IMG/VR virus record: IMGVR_UViG_3300046167_000289
Span: 1 to 58,119 of that record
DNA: 58,119 bases
Direction: 5' to 3' (one strand)
From: a virus
Shown here: in pieces, positions 15,801 to 23,326 of the stretch
How positions within the stretch are numbered: position 1 is the first letter of the stretch
Layout of the letters: the number at the start of each line of letters is the position of its first letter
Position numbers and translations under genes: made by a program
The notes under the pieces: generated by a model
Seen by the model: the letters and a program-made list of their open reading frames with translations, nothing else
Databases searched by the model: none
What the model was told of the DNA's origin: nothing

Positions 15801-17075
15801 CTATTCAACCGAATATAATTGAGAATTAGCCATATCTTGAAAAGATACCCAAGACGTTAGTGTTTCTAATTCGCTATCTGTTAATGCAGTATCAAAGTAT
15901 TGTAGTTGTTTAGTGTTTCCGTAGAAAGGAAAAGAACCAGTAAACTGCTTGAAATCTAAACTATCTAAAGATGAATTACCAGTTGAACCACTTAATTGCT
16001 CATCAACTTTAAATCCATTTACATACAAGTTAAAATCAGAATTCGACCATTTAAAAGATATTTTATTGTAATCAGTAATATTAAAATCATCATAAGTAGC
16101 AACATAAATTGCAATACTATTATTAATATAAGCAACTTTTATCCTATTACCAGCGTTATCATATCTTAAGAATAATCTTTGAGAGATGTTTTGGCTGTTA
16201 TATATCTGTAAATATCTTATAGAACCATCATCAACAAACCCACTTATCTCTGCCATCAAAACACCCTCACTATCATTAAAAGTAGCTGCATCTCCAGAAC
16301 CAGTAGCAGTTTCAGCTGAACGAGTAACTGCACTTCCGTTAGTTGGAATGTATGATGTTGGATAAGAACCATTTTCGAATTGCAAACCAAAAATATATAA
16401 ACCATCTACACCATTAGCAACCCAATCATCTTGATAACTTTCATTAGTTACTCTAACTGTATAATTACCTACTGAATAAGTTACGTTTGTAGCAGTTACA
16501 GAATATCTATACCAACCATTACCATAACTTTCAACTTTTACTGTTGAATTAGTTGAATGAATAGTACCGTTTGAAGAATCTCCTTTAACTTCGTGTGCAG
16601 TAGTTCCATCATAAAAATATAATCTAAATTTACTATAATTTCCAGCTTTTATAAAAACAGATAATGTATTAGTTCCAGCAGTTAAAGAAGCATTTTGATA
16701 TATTTGATGCCTACTATTAGCTGTTGTTGGTCTTAAAAAAGTTCCGTTTAAAACACCGCTTGGAGATATATTTTGATTACTTATTATATCTAAATTAGTT
16801 GATGAATAACCACTCAAATCTTCACTATTTGTAATTAAATTAGTTCTCTGTGGCTCTAAAATATGATGCGGACATCCACTTACAACACCATCAATCATTG
16901 GATAGTTTAATCTTGATACTCCGTTTCCAACTGTTTCAATCAGTCCATCTTTATTTATTCTTGTTGCTGAACCACTACGTGAAAAGTCAAAATCCCCTAC
17001 ACCACTTGATGGTAGTACGGAATAAAACTTGCTTCCTTGTGCAGCTGGTATTAATGCTAATTTTGGTTTTGCCAT
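15801..17075 (-). CDS. Tail fibre-like protein with LamG-type domain, 424 aa (paralogue A, copy 1)
   Basis: The N-terminus MAKPKLALIPAAQGSKFYS is followed by DFDFSRSGSATRINKDGLIE, LEPQRTNL, a beta-sandwich domain, SYPTSYIPTNGSAVTR and a C-terminal LamG-like domain (FNDSEGVLMAEISGF ... YFDTALTDSELETLTS). It is related to paralogues B and C along its length. It is the first fibre gene after the structural block and is unchanged in copy 2, unlike B and C. It likely anchors or forms receptor-binding fibres. Confidence 0.7.
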   Translation of the reverse strand: MAKPKLALIPAAQGSKFYSVLPSSGVGDFDFSRSGSATRINKDGLIETVGNGVSRLNYPMIDGVVSGCPHHILEPQRTNLITNSEDLSGYSSTNLDIISNQNISPSGVLNGTFLRPTTANSRHQIYQNASLTAGTNTLSVFIKAGNYSKFRLYFYDGTTAHEVKGDSSNGTIHSTNSTVKVESYGNGWYRYSVTATNVTYSVGNYTVRVTNESYQDDWVANGVDGLYIFGLQFENGSYPTSYIPTNGSAVTRSAETATGSGDAATFNDSEGVLMAEISGFVDDGSIRYLQIYNSQNISQRLFLRYDNAGNRIKVAYINNSIAIYVATYDDFNITDYNKISFKWSNSDFNLYVNGFKVDEQLSGSTGNSSLDSLDFKQFTGSFPFYGNTKQLQYFDTALTDSELETLTSWVSFQDMANSQLYSVE

Positions 17076-17080
17076 TGTTT

Positions 17081-17263
17081 TTAATTTTGTATGTCTTGTA
17101 TTCCTATTCTATGTATTGAATCAGCTAAACATTTCTTTGCTTCAACTTCTTGTCTATCCTCCATATTAAACTGACCTTGTATCATTTCAGTAGATGTCCC
17201 TATTGAAGATGCAGTATCAATCGTAACTCCCCACCAAGTACTATCGTATATTTCGTTTGCCAT
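17081..17263 (-). CDS. Small structural-region protein, 60 aa
   Basis: MANEIYDSTWWGVTIDTASS, then a helix with NMEDRQEVEAKKCLADSI. No family recognised. It lies between the connector and the first fibre gene and is identical in copy 2 (54000-54182). It may be a minor tail or connector protein. Confidence 0.55.
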   Translation of the reverse strand: MANEIYDSTWWGVTIDTASSIGTSTEMIQGQFNMEDRQEVEAKKCLADSIHRIGIQDIQN

Positions 17264-17360
17264 CTTTCTTTTTCTTATCTTTGTTAAACTCTTTATAAAA
17301 ACTATTTAACTTTATTATGTTAACTGTTTTTGTTTTATATGTCTTTTTTTTTAAACTCAT
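17241..17360 (-). CDS. Very basic 39-aa protein
   Basis: ATG at 17360, overlapping the connector stop (TAATGA). Almost half of the residues are Lys or Arg (MSLKKKTYKTKTVN, ending DGKRNIR). The frame is identical in copy 2 at 54160-54279. Function unknown. Confidence 0.5.
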   Translation of the reverse strand: MSLKKKTYKTKTVNIIKLNSFYKEFNKDKKKKDGKRNIR

Positions 17361-17872
17361 TACAAAACAAAACTTGAAAACTCATTAGCATCCTTATCAG
17401 GGTACATATCTCCGTTACTGTTATTATTATACTCAGGATATTTATTACTATTAAAGCAAATGTAATCTAAGAACCTCTTCGTATAAAACTCAGCTCTATC
17501 ATTTATCTTACTCATCATTCTATCAACATCACTATAATTAACAGAATCCGAATCTTCCCCTCTATGCTTCGATATACCTCCATTATCAATTTTAAACATA
17601 GAAAAAGGGAAGTATTCAGCTTGAGTAAACCAAATCAACATTGGCTTAATATAAACGTCTCTAAGGCTCTTATAATCACTATTAGCAGGTAAGTCTATAT
17701 CACCTGATATTATTAAAGCCTGTAACTTGTCGTATAAGTTACCACCTAAATAATTTTGTATGTGTATATCCTGTGCCACTTCAACAAAGTGAATTAACTT
17801 GTCAGCATCAGTACTACCACTAATTATTGACTTAGCTTTTAAATCTTGTATTGTTATGAATAATGCTTTCAT
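17360..17872 (-). CDS. Probable head-tail connector protein
   Basis: 170 residues, predicted all-helical. ADKLIHFVEVAQDIHIQNYLGGNLYDKLQ and VYIKPMLIWFTQAEYFPFS recall connector proteins following the portal in Bacteroidota phages. The start overlaps the portal stop by four bases. It probably forms the ring between portal and tail. Copy 2 is identical. Confidence 0.6.
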   Translation of the reverse strand: MKALFITIQDLKAKSIISGSTDADKLIHFVEVAQDIHIQNYLGGNLYDKLQALIISGDIDLPANSDYKSLRDVYIKPMLIWFTQAEYFPFSMFKIDNGGISKHRGEDSDSVNYSDVDRMMSKINDRAEFYTKRFLDYICFNSNKYPEYNNNSNGDMYPDKDANEFSSFVL

Positions 17873-19635
17873 ATGCCTAAAGTCTTTCTTATTTTATTTA
17901 AAGTACTTCTATAAGCACCTCTATCTGCTCTATCTATCATTCTTTCACCCATCTCGCTTGGGTTCTTAGGTTCTTTTAAACCCTTTCCGTAAGCATTAGA
18001 TGAATCAACTTGCTTACCATCTTTCTTTTTGTAAACTCTTAACTCCCAATAGTGATGACAGTTCTTACCGCCTTTGTATTTTAGTAAACTGTAGTTTCTA
18101 CCTTTATGACCTAACTCTTTGTTTACACCCCTAAAAGACATCATATTAATATCTTCCTTTCTAAATACAACCTTTCTACCTGTTAATATTTCCATTCTCT
18201 TACAGAAATCTCTACTGTTTGGAGACTTTCTCTCTGGCATATAAGCGTATCTAATTTTATACACACCATCGTCTTCAGATGACGCTTTATCAGAATACTT
18301 GATTTCAGCCATTTTAACGGACTCATTTTCGTCTTGGTATATCTCACTATGGATTACCTCCCAATCATCGCTTAAAACCTCTCCTAAAGCCTCTAATTGG
18401 CTAATCATATCATCACCCTCCTCTTCAGAAAAGTCTTTATTGTCTTCAGCAGATAATTTCTCTCCTGTTTCCTCTTCTTTTCTAATCTTAGTAGATACGT
18501 TGTCTAACTCTGTAAATTCGATTGGTTGTAATGTAACGAAATATAAATCTTGGTATATCTTGTTAAATTCAAGTATCTCTGTTAATCCATAGATAATACC
18601 ATCTTGAAATGGTCTGATAATTACGTTATCCATTAATACAGATGCAGTTCTTAATTCTTCTGCATTGTTACCAAAACCTGTGTTGTCTTTAATACCTAAA
18701 AGTATTGGAGATACAATTCCGTGTCCTAACATTATCTTCTCTCTTGCCTCATCAGATAAGAATTGATATTGTGCGTGAGCATCTGGTAAGTGTATAGCCT
18801 CTATATCAGCTTTAGTTTCTGCTGATTCGTTAAATGCAATAATAGCTTTACCACTATTAGAGCTACCACTAAACTTTTGGTTAATCTTGCTCTCTATAGA
18901 CTGTTGAGTCTCAGCATTAGGTATACCATTATTAAAGTTTACAAATAAACTCGGTTGTAATCCATTCTCTATATTCGATAAATGATAGTTAGATACTTCT
19001 GATTCTAACTCACTATATTGCAAAGATGCTTGATAATCTACTGTAGAGTAGTAATAGAAACCACTTCTGTAAGGTTTAAACACATAAAGTTCGTTTACTT
19101 GAGATTTACTACCATTACCAAATGTAGGTATTCTTTTAGGATTATCTGAGTTTTTACAGTCCTTCCAGGATGGATGATAGTAATAAGCCTTTATAACACC
19201 TTTAGTAGCCTTCTCAGCTCTAAGAGTCTCCATAGGAAAGTGAGATACCTTTAGTATTTTTGTTTTAGCTTTGTTGTATGTTAGTTGCATAACACCTTGA
19301 CCTAACAACTTGTAATCATTAACAAGTCTCTTAACTTCTCTTGGTCTAAGTAGTTTTTTCATTCTAACATAATCTTCAGGAAATAAATCTGAATTAGTAG
19401 ATTCTAAACCTCTACCGTAAATCATATCAACAATACCGTTAATACATCTACCATTAGTAGGACTGTCAAGGTATCTATCTATAAGATTATCAAAATAATC
19501 GTTATTATCCCCAAATGCAACCCACTCTTTATTGTGAACCTCTTTGATTGTAGGAACTTGGTAAGAAGACATATTGACAACTCTAATGCTATCTTTGTAT
19601 TCTTTACTAACTGTATTTTTCTTATTTGAACTCAT
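17869..19635 (-). CDS. Portal protein with extra C-terminal domain
   Basis: 588 residues. The first about 380 residues (EWVAFGDNNDYFDNLIDRY, NGIVDMIYGRG, VSHFPMETLRAEK, HGIVSPILLGIKDNTGFG) follow the portal pattern of Bacteroidota siphophages: a dodecameric ring through which DNA enters the head. The last about 140 residues (YKIRYAYMPERKSPNSRDFCKRM ... SFRGVNKELGHKGRNYS ... GGKNCHHYWELRVYKK) form a separate His/Cys-bearing domain, perhaps a head-morphogenesis module. It is translated late in the block, after the capsid. Copy 2 is identical. Confidence 0.8.
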   Translation of the reverse strand: MSSNKKNTVSKEYKDSIRVVNMSSYQVPTIKEVHNKEWVAFGDNNDYFDNLIDRYLDSPTNGRCINGIVDMIYGRGLESTNSDLFPEDYVRMKKLLRPREVKRLVNDYKLLGQGVMQLTYNKAKTKILKVSHFPMETLRAEKATKGVIKAYYYHPSWKDCKNSDNPKRIPTFGNGSKSQVNELYVFKPYRSGFYYYSTVDYQASLQYSELESEVSNYHLSNIENGLQPSLFVNFNNGIPNAETQQSIESKINQKFSGSSNSGKAIIAFNESAETKADIEAIHLPDAHAQYQFLSDEAREKIMLGHGIVSPILLGIKDNTGFGNNAEELRTASVLMDNVIIRPFQDGIIYGLTEILEFNKIYQDLYFVTLQPIEFTELDNVSTKIRKEEETGEKLSAEDNKDFSEEEGDDMISQLEALGEVLSDDWEVIHSEIYQDENESVKMAEIKYSDKASSEDDGVYKIRYAYMPERKSPNSRDFCKRMEILTGRKVVFRKEDINMMSFRGVNKELGHKGRNYSLLKYKGGKNCHHYWELRVYKKKDGKQVDSSNAYGKGLKEPKNPSEMGERMIDRADRGAYRSTLNKIRKTLGI

Positions 19636-20069
19636 TATATTATGTATGTGTTATCATCTACTGTACTGTAAGGCTTGTAAATTGTGCCATTACCTATCTC
19701 GTGTTTCTCAGTTACTCTTTCAGAAGCAGTCTGAGATGTTGCGTATATCTTATCTCTATACCACAATTTATCATTGTTAGTTATCTCTAAGTAATAAGTA
19801 GAGTCTTCCTCAAGAATTGTTGGACTAAACTTAAGATTAGTAAAGTTTGAATCACTTGCTATATAAATAACATCTAAAACCTCTTCTTTACCATCTCCAT
19901 CTCTCCTTAATTTAATAGAATAATCCATAGTTAGGATAAAATCTAAACAAGTAGATTCTTCAAAAACTCCTCCCTCAGACAATACTCTTGCCTTTAGGGT
20001 GTTGTTAAAGACACTTCTCGCTGCAATACTAATTGTCTTTTCTCCTAATGTCGGTTCTAATATTAACAT
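19635..20069 (-). CDS. Beta-rich structural-region protein, 144 aa
   Basis: No family recognised. Mostly predicted strands (KTISIAARSVFNNTLKARVL, STYYLEITNNDKLWYRDKIYATSQ). It lies between the tail-tube terminator and the portal gene, overlapping the portal start by one base. A neck or decoration role is possible. The copy 2 homologue is frameshifted. Confidence 0.55.
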   Translation of the reverse strand: MLILEPTLGEKTISIAARSVFNNTLKARVLSEGGVFEESTCLDFILTMDYSIKLRRDGDGKEEVLDVIYIASDSNFTNLKFSPTILEEDSTYYLEITNNDKLWYRDKIYATSQTASERVTEKHEIGNGTIYKPYSTVDDNTYII

Positions 20070-20108
20070 ACTATGATAACTAAATAATTTATTTTTGTTT
20101 TATTTAAT

Positions 20109-20133
20109 AAAAAAACCCCACCAAATGGTAGGG
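20109..20133 (-). terminator. Terminator after the tail-tube gene (copy 1)
   Basis: CCCTACC/GGTGGGG (20127-20133 with 20116-20122), closed by an ATTT loop on the minus strand and followed by seven T. It ends the capsid/tail-tube transcript before the portal group. Confidence 0.8.
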
Positions 20134-20157
20134 CTTAGTTTAATTGATAAATTACTA

Positions 20158-20703
20158 TTATGCAATAGTAAATCCAGCAGCAGTAATGTTTTCAGCAGGG
20201 GTATTTCCTGCAGCTGCAACGTTAATGAAGTTTGCAGGTGCTTTTTCCATACCTGTAAAACTTAGAGTATATCCACTCATATCAGCCATAGCTCCACCTG
20301 TTACTACAGTACCTCCTGTTACGTCAGCACCATACTCAGCTCCAGCTAAGAATACATTTCCGTTATTGTCTTCGATAAGAATGTTTGGTCTTCCGAAAGA
20401 TAATAATTTAATAGTATTGTGGTCTTCTTTAGTTAATTTTTTAAGTGTCAACTCTAACACTTGTTCAAATGCAGTAGTTCCATTCTCTCTACTTGATTGA
20501 ATGTTTTCTGTATAGGTAGAGTTTCCTCTAACTTCGTATTTGTAAGCACTTGGAGAACCAGCAACTGCATCAATTACATCTACATCTGTAGAATCGTATG
20601 TTATACCAGTTATGTCTCCAAAATTTACAAAATAAACAGCATTGATTCCTCCAACACTATCTTTACAAGGTTCTGTTCTACCTAAAGTAATATCACAAGC
20701 CAT
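20158..20703 (-). CDS. Putative major tail tube protein
   Basis: 181 residues. The C-terminal pattern NILIEDNNGNVFLAGAEYGADVTGGTVVTGGAMADMSGYTLSFTG resembles the tube proteins of Bacteroidota siphophages. Terminators on both sides suggest a highly expressed, independently tuned message, as for major virion proteins. A capsid decoration protein is the alternative. Copy 2 is identical. Confidence 0.6.
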   Translation of the reverse strand: MACDITLGRTEPCKDSVGGINAVYFVNFGDITGITYDSTDVDVIDAVAGSPSAYKYEVRGNSTYTENIQSSRENGTTAFEQVLELTLKKLTKEDHNTIKLLSFGRPNILIEDNNGNVFLAGAEYGADVTGGTVVTGGAMADMSGYTLSFTGMEKAPANFINVAAAGNTPAENITAAGFTIA

Positions 20704-20730
20704 AATATTTATTTTTTATTTATTAGTTAT

Positions 20731-20766
20731 AAAAAAAGGGATAGATAGTAATTACCTACCCCTCTT
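20731..20766 (-). terminator. Terminator after the major capsid gene (copy 1)
   Basis: Minus strand AGGGGTAG (20756-20763) pairs with CTATCCCT (20737-20744) around a loop that itself contains GTAATTAC; seven T follow. It gives partial termination between the capsid and tail-tube genes. Confidence 0.75.
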
Positions 20767-20786
20767 TTTGTTTATTTATTTGAATC

Positions 20787-21719
20787 TTAGATTCCGTAAG
20801 TTACGATGTCTTCAACAACTCCGTACTGTACTCCTGCGGTAAACCTCATTATGATTCTTACGTTTTGAGAACCATCTAAGTCTGCCATATCCAATACTTT
20901 TACTTCTTGGTGGTCTGATAATAAACCAGTTCCAAATTGTAAGTTATCTTTAGTAGTTGCTACGGCAGTATTTGCTGCTAATCCGTTAGCCATAAAGATT
21001 TTTACACCATCAAAGTATAAGATGTTGATGTCTTGGTTGTTTCCTTGAGAACCTACACCAGCAGCACCTTGTCCTCCAGATTGGAATCCTCCTAATGCTC
21101 TCTTGTATGCTCTAAAGATGTTTTGAGAAACATAGATAAACAAATCATCTCTACCATATAAAGCAGAAGGGATTTGGTCAACTACTTTTCCTAACTCGTC
21201 TATTACGTTAGCAGCAGTTACAGTAGTTCCTGCAATTTGTTGTGCAGCTGGTAAAGCAGCATCAGCAGCTAATAAAGTAGAGAATCCGTCAAATGAACCT
21301 TCTCCATCTGCTCCTGCCCATATGTTCTGCTCATTCTTTTGTGCTACTTTAGCAGCAACATAAGAGATTAAGTAGTCTTGGAAAGAAGATGGTAAGTTAT
21401 CAAATGCAGAATATCCCATTTGGATTGCATCCCAATCTGAACGGAAATCTTTCTTACATAATTCTAAGTTAACTTGTAATTCCTTTGGTTCAAGGATTCT
21501 TTCAGTTAAAGTCAAAGTTGAAGTGTCATTGAAGTCACAAGTACCATTCTTAGTGATACCATCTAATTCCAATCTTTTAACAACCTCTTTGAACTTTACG
21601 TTTGGTCGGATAGTTAGTCCACCATTTGCAATAGTGTTACCTGAAAGTAAAGCAGCAGAAATATATTTCCCTGCTGATTCTCCAGCGTAAGTTGTAGTAA
21701 TACTTGTAGTAGTAGCCAT
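20787..21719 (-). CDS. Major capsid protein
   Basis: 310 residues, a usual length for an HK97-fold capsid subunit. VKRLELDGITKNGTCDFND, LTERILEPKELQVNLELCKKDF, then a helix-rich centre and the C-terminal GVQYGVVEDIVTYGI agree with capsid proteins of Bacteroidota phages. Scaffold and protease genes directly precede it and a terminator follows. Copy 2 is cut by the window end and frameshifted. Confidence 0.8.
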   Translation of the reverse strand: MATTTSITTTYAGESAGKYISAALLSGNTIANGGLTIRPNVKFKEVVKRLELDGITKNGTCDFNDTSTLTLTERILEPKELQVNLELCKKDFRSDWDAIQMGYSAFDNLPSSFQDYLISYVAAKVAQKNEQNIWAGADGEGSFDGFSTLLAADAALPAAQQIAGTTVTAANVIDELGKVVDQIPSALYGRDDLFIYVSQNIFRAYKRALGGFQSGGQGAAGVGSQGNNQDINILYFDGVKIFMANGLAANTAVATTKDNLQFGTGLLSDHQEVKVLDMADLDGSQNVRIIMRFTAGVQYGVVEDIVTYGI

Positions 21720-21730
21720 TTTGTCTAATT

Positions 21731-22207
21731 TTAATTAAATAACATTCTATTAACTCTTTGTTCAGTAGTCATAGATTTGTTTAGGTTTGATAATAAATTC
21801 TTTTTCTTTTCGATTTCAGCCTCTGGAGAATGTACAACTTCTTCTACATTTTCAGATAGTTCAACCTCTTCTTGTTTAGATAACTCCTCAGGAACTTCTT
21901 TAGCTTCTCCCATTGGTTTATCTTCGATTAATGCTTTAATCATAGAAAGTAGCTCTGATTTTACTGCTGCTAACTCATCAGAAGTAGCGTAACTCATAGC
22001 AGGTGCTTCAACTTCCTCCTCGATTACAACCTCTTCTTTAGGCTCTTCAGCAAGTACAACCTCTTCCACTTCCTCTTTTACTTCTTCAGTTACTTCCTCT
22101 GTAGATAACTCTACTGACTCTTCAACTGCAACGTCTTCTACCTTCAATTCTTCCTTAGAAAGATTTAAAAGGTCTTTGACATTGTTAAGGATTTCTGTCG
22201 CTTTCAT
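21731..22207 (-). CDS. Capsid scaffold-like protein
   Basis: 158 residues, extremely Glu/Val-rich between about 20 and 130 (VEEVVLAEEPKEEVVIEEEV), with a predicted helical, elongated form. It lies between the prohead protease and the capsid gene, the usual place of a scaffolding protein, 11 bases before the capsid start. Function is inferred from position and composition. Confidence 0.6.
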   Translation of the reverse strand: MKATEILNNVKDLLNLSKEELKVEDVAVEESVELSTEEVTEEVKEEVEEVVLAEEPKEEVVIEEEVEAPAMSYATSDELAAVKSELLSMIKALIEDKPMGEAKEVPEELSKQEEVELSENVEEVVHSPEAEIEKKKNLLSNLNKSMTTEQRVNRMLFN

Positions 22208-22257
22208 ACTTATTGATTTATATTAATATAACTATTTAAAAATTTACTGTCTTATTT

Positions 22258-22392
22258 TTACTCCTCTTCTTGCTTGTGAATTGAGCCTATACCTTGCTTC
22301 CAATACTCATCTGCATTGCACTTTCTTTTCTTAGTGTACTTATCACATTCTATAGAGTAAGTATTCTTACATTTGCAATATTTAGCTCTCAT
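22258..22392 (-). CDS. Small Cys-rich (zinc-ribbon-like) protein, 44 aa
   Basis: ATG at 22392 overlaps the end of the protease gene by 11 bases. MRAKYCKCKNTYSIECDKYTK, then KKRKCNADEYWK: the Cys spacing (CxC, C, C) suggests metal binding. Found only by reading the gap between protease and scaffold. Role unknown. Confidence 0.5.
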   Translation of the reverse strand: MRAKYCKCKNTYSIECDKYTKKRKCNADEYWKQGIGSIHKQEEE

Positions 22393-23275
22393 TGTCTATC
22401 TTTTTTAGTTTGCTGATTGCCCAATTAACACCTGCTGAACCACCCCAAGCATCCCACATAATACCACCACATCCTTCTGAATAAGGCACGTCTTTATGTT
22501 GCTGATGTCTTTTGAATGATGCCATTCTTGCAATAGTATCTCTACTTAAAGGCTCTCTGTTGGCTAATTGACTTGCTCTTGTCCATCCAACACTTGTACC
22601 GCAAGAACTTCCGTTCTCTTTCTTATACTTTAATGCTCTCTTAGCATTGTTAGTTGCACCTTGTGGATAATCACTATAAGACTTTAATTCTACATCTTCG
22701 GTTAATAGTTTCTTTATCTCTTCTAATACACTACTTGCTTCAACCTCTTCAATATCCTCTACATTGTCGCTAAACATACCTTCGATACTTAATCCTAAGT
22801 ATTTACCTTGCTTAACATCTTCCCATACCTCATCATTATCTATCTTCATAGTAACTGCCCAAGCACCTTTTACTGCGTTTAATCCATATAAAGCAGTTTT
22901 GTCTTTCTCTGGGTCTTCTACTATCCAAGATTCTATAACAGATACACCTCCTGTAAATTCAGCGTGTTCTAATGTTGTATTATTGTTTTTAAGACGTTTT
23001 AAGTATAGTTCAGACGCTTTTCTTACTGTTTCGGTAGAGAACGTTATATTGTACTCATAGTCTCCCTTACGTCTGTATATTAGCTTATTTGGCACTAATG
23101 CTAAACCAACGATTATTCTCTTTTCTGAATCAATAGTTTTGAACTCTACTTTATGTTTGCTTAAAGCTACAAAGTTCTCTTCAATAGCAGGAAACTCAAC
23201 TAAAGATATAGCTTCAATTCCATCTTCCTCTTTTGATTCGTCTATAAATAATTCTATTGTATCTAATCCTTCCAT
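22382..23275 (-). CDS. Prohead protease (XkdF-like) with C-terminal extension
   Basis: 297 residues. IELFIDESKEEDGIEAISLVEFPAIEENF, RIIVGLALVPNKLIYR, TTLEHAEFTGGVSVIESWIVED and GAWAVTMKIDNDEVW follow the XkdF-type phage serine protease pattern, with His at about 100 and Ser in GVSV. Residues about 205-297 (DYPQGATNNAKRALKYK ... GGSAGVNWAISKLKKI) are a second domain often attached to these proteases. It would cut scaffold and capsid during maturation. Confidence 0.75.
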   Translation of the reverse strand: MEGLDTIELFIDESKEEDGIEAISLVEFPAIEENFVALSKHKVEFKTIDSEKRIIVGLALVPNKLIYRRKGDYEYNITFSTETVRKASELYLKRLKNNNTTLEHAEFTGGVSVIESWIVEDPEKDKTALYGLNAVKGAWAVTMKIDNDEVWEDVKQGKYLGLSIEGMFSDNVEDIEEVEASSVLEEIKKLLTEDVELKSYSDYPQGATNNAKRALKYKKENGSSCGTSVGWTRASQLANREPLSRDTIARMASFKRHQQHKDVPYSEGCGGIMWDAWGGSAGVNWAISKLKKIDNES

Positions 23276-23326
23276 ATTTAACTTATTTATATTATGTTAA
23301 CTTATTTTGTTTTATTTTGTTTTATT

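Noticed and set aside
12599-17075. Diversity-generating retroelement acting on the fibre genes
   Set aside because: No reverse transcriptase and no template/variable repeat with adenine-specific changes; whole domains are exchanged instead.
21777-21992. Plus-strand Ser/Thr-rich frame opposite the scaffold
   Set aside because: It is the antisense of the Glu-rich scaffold gene, with no promoter or leader.
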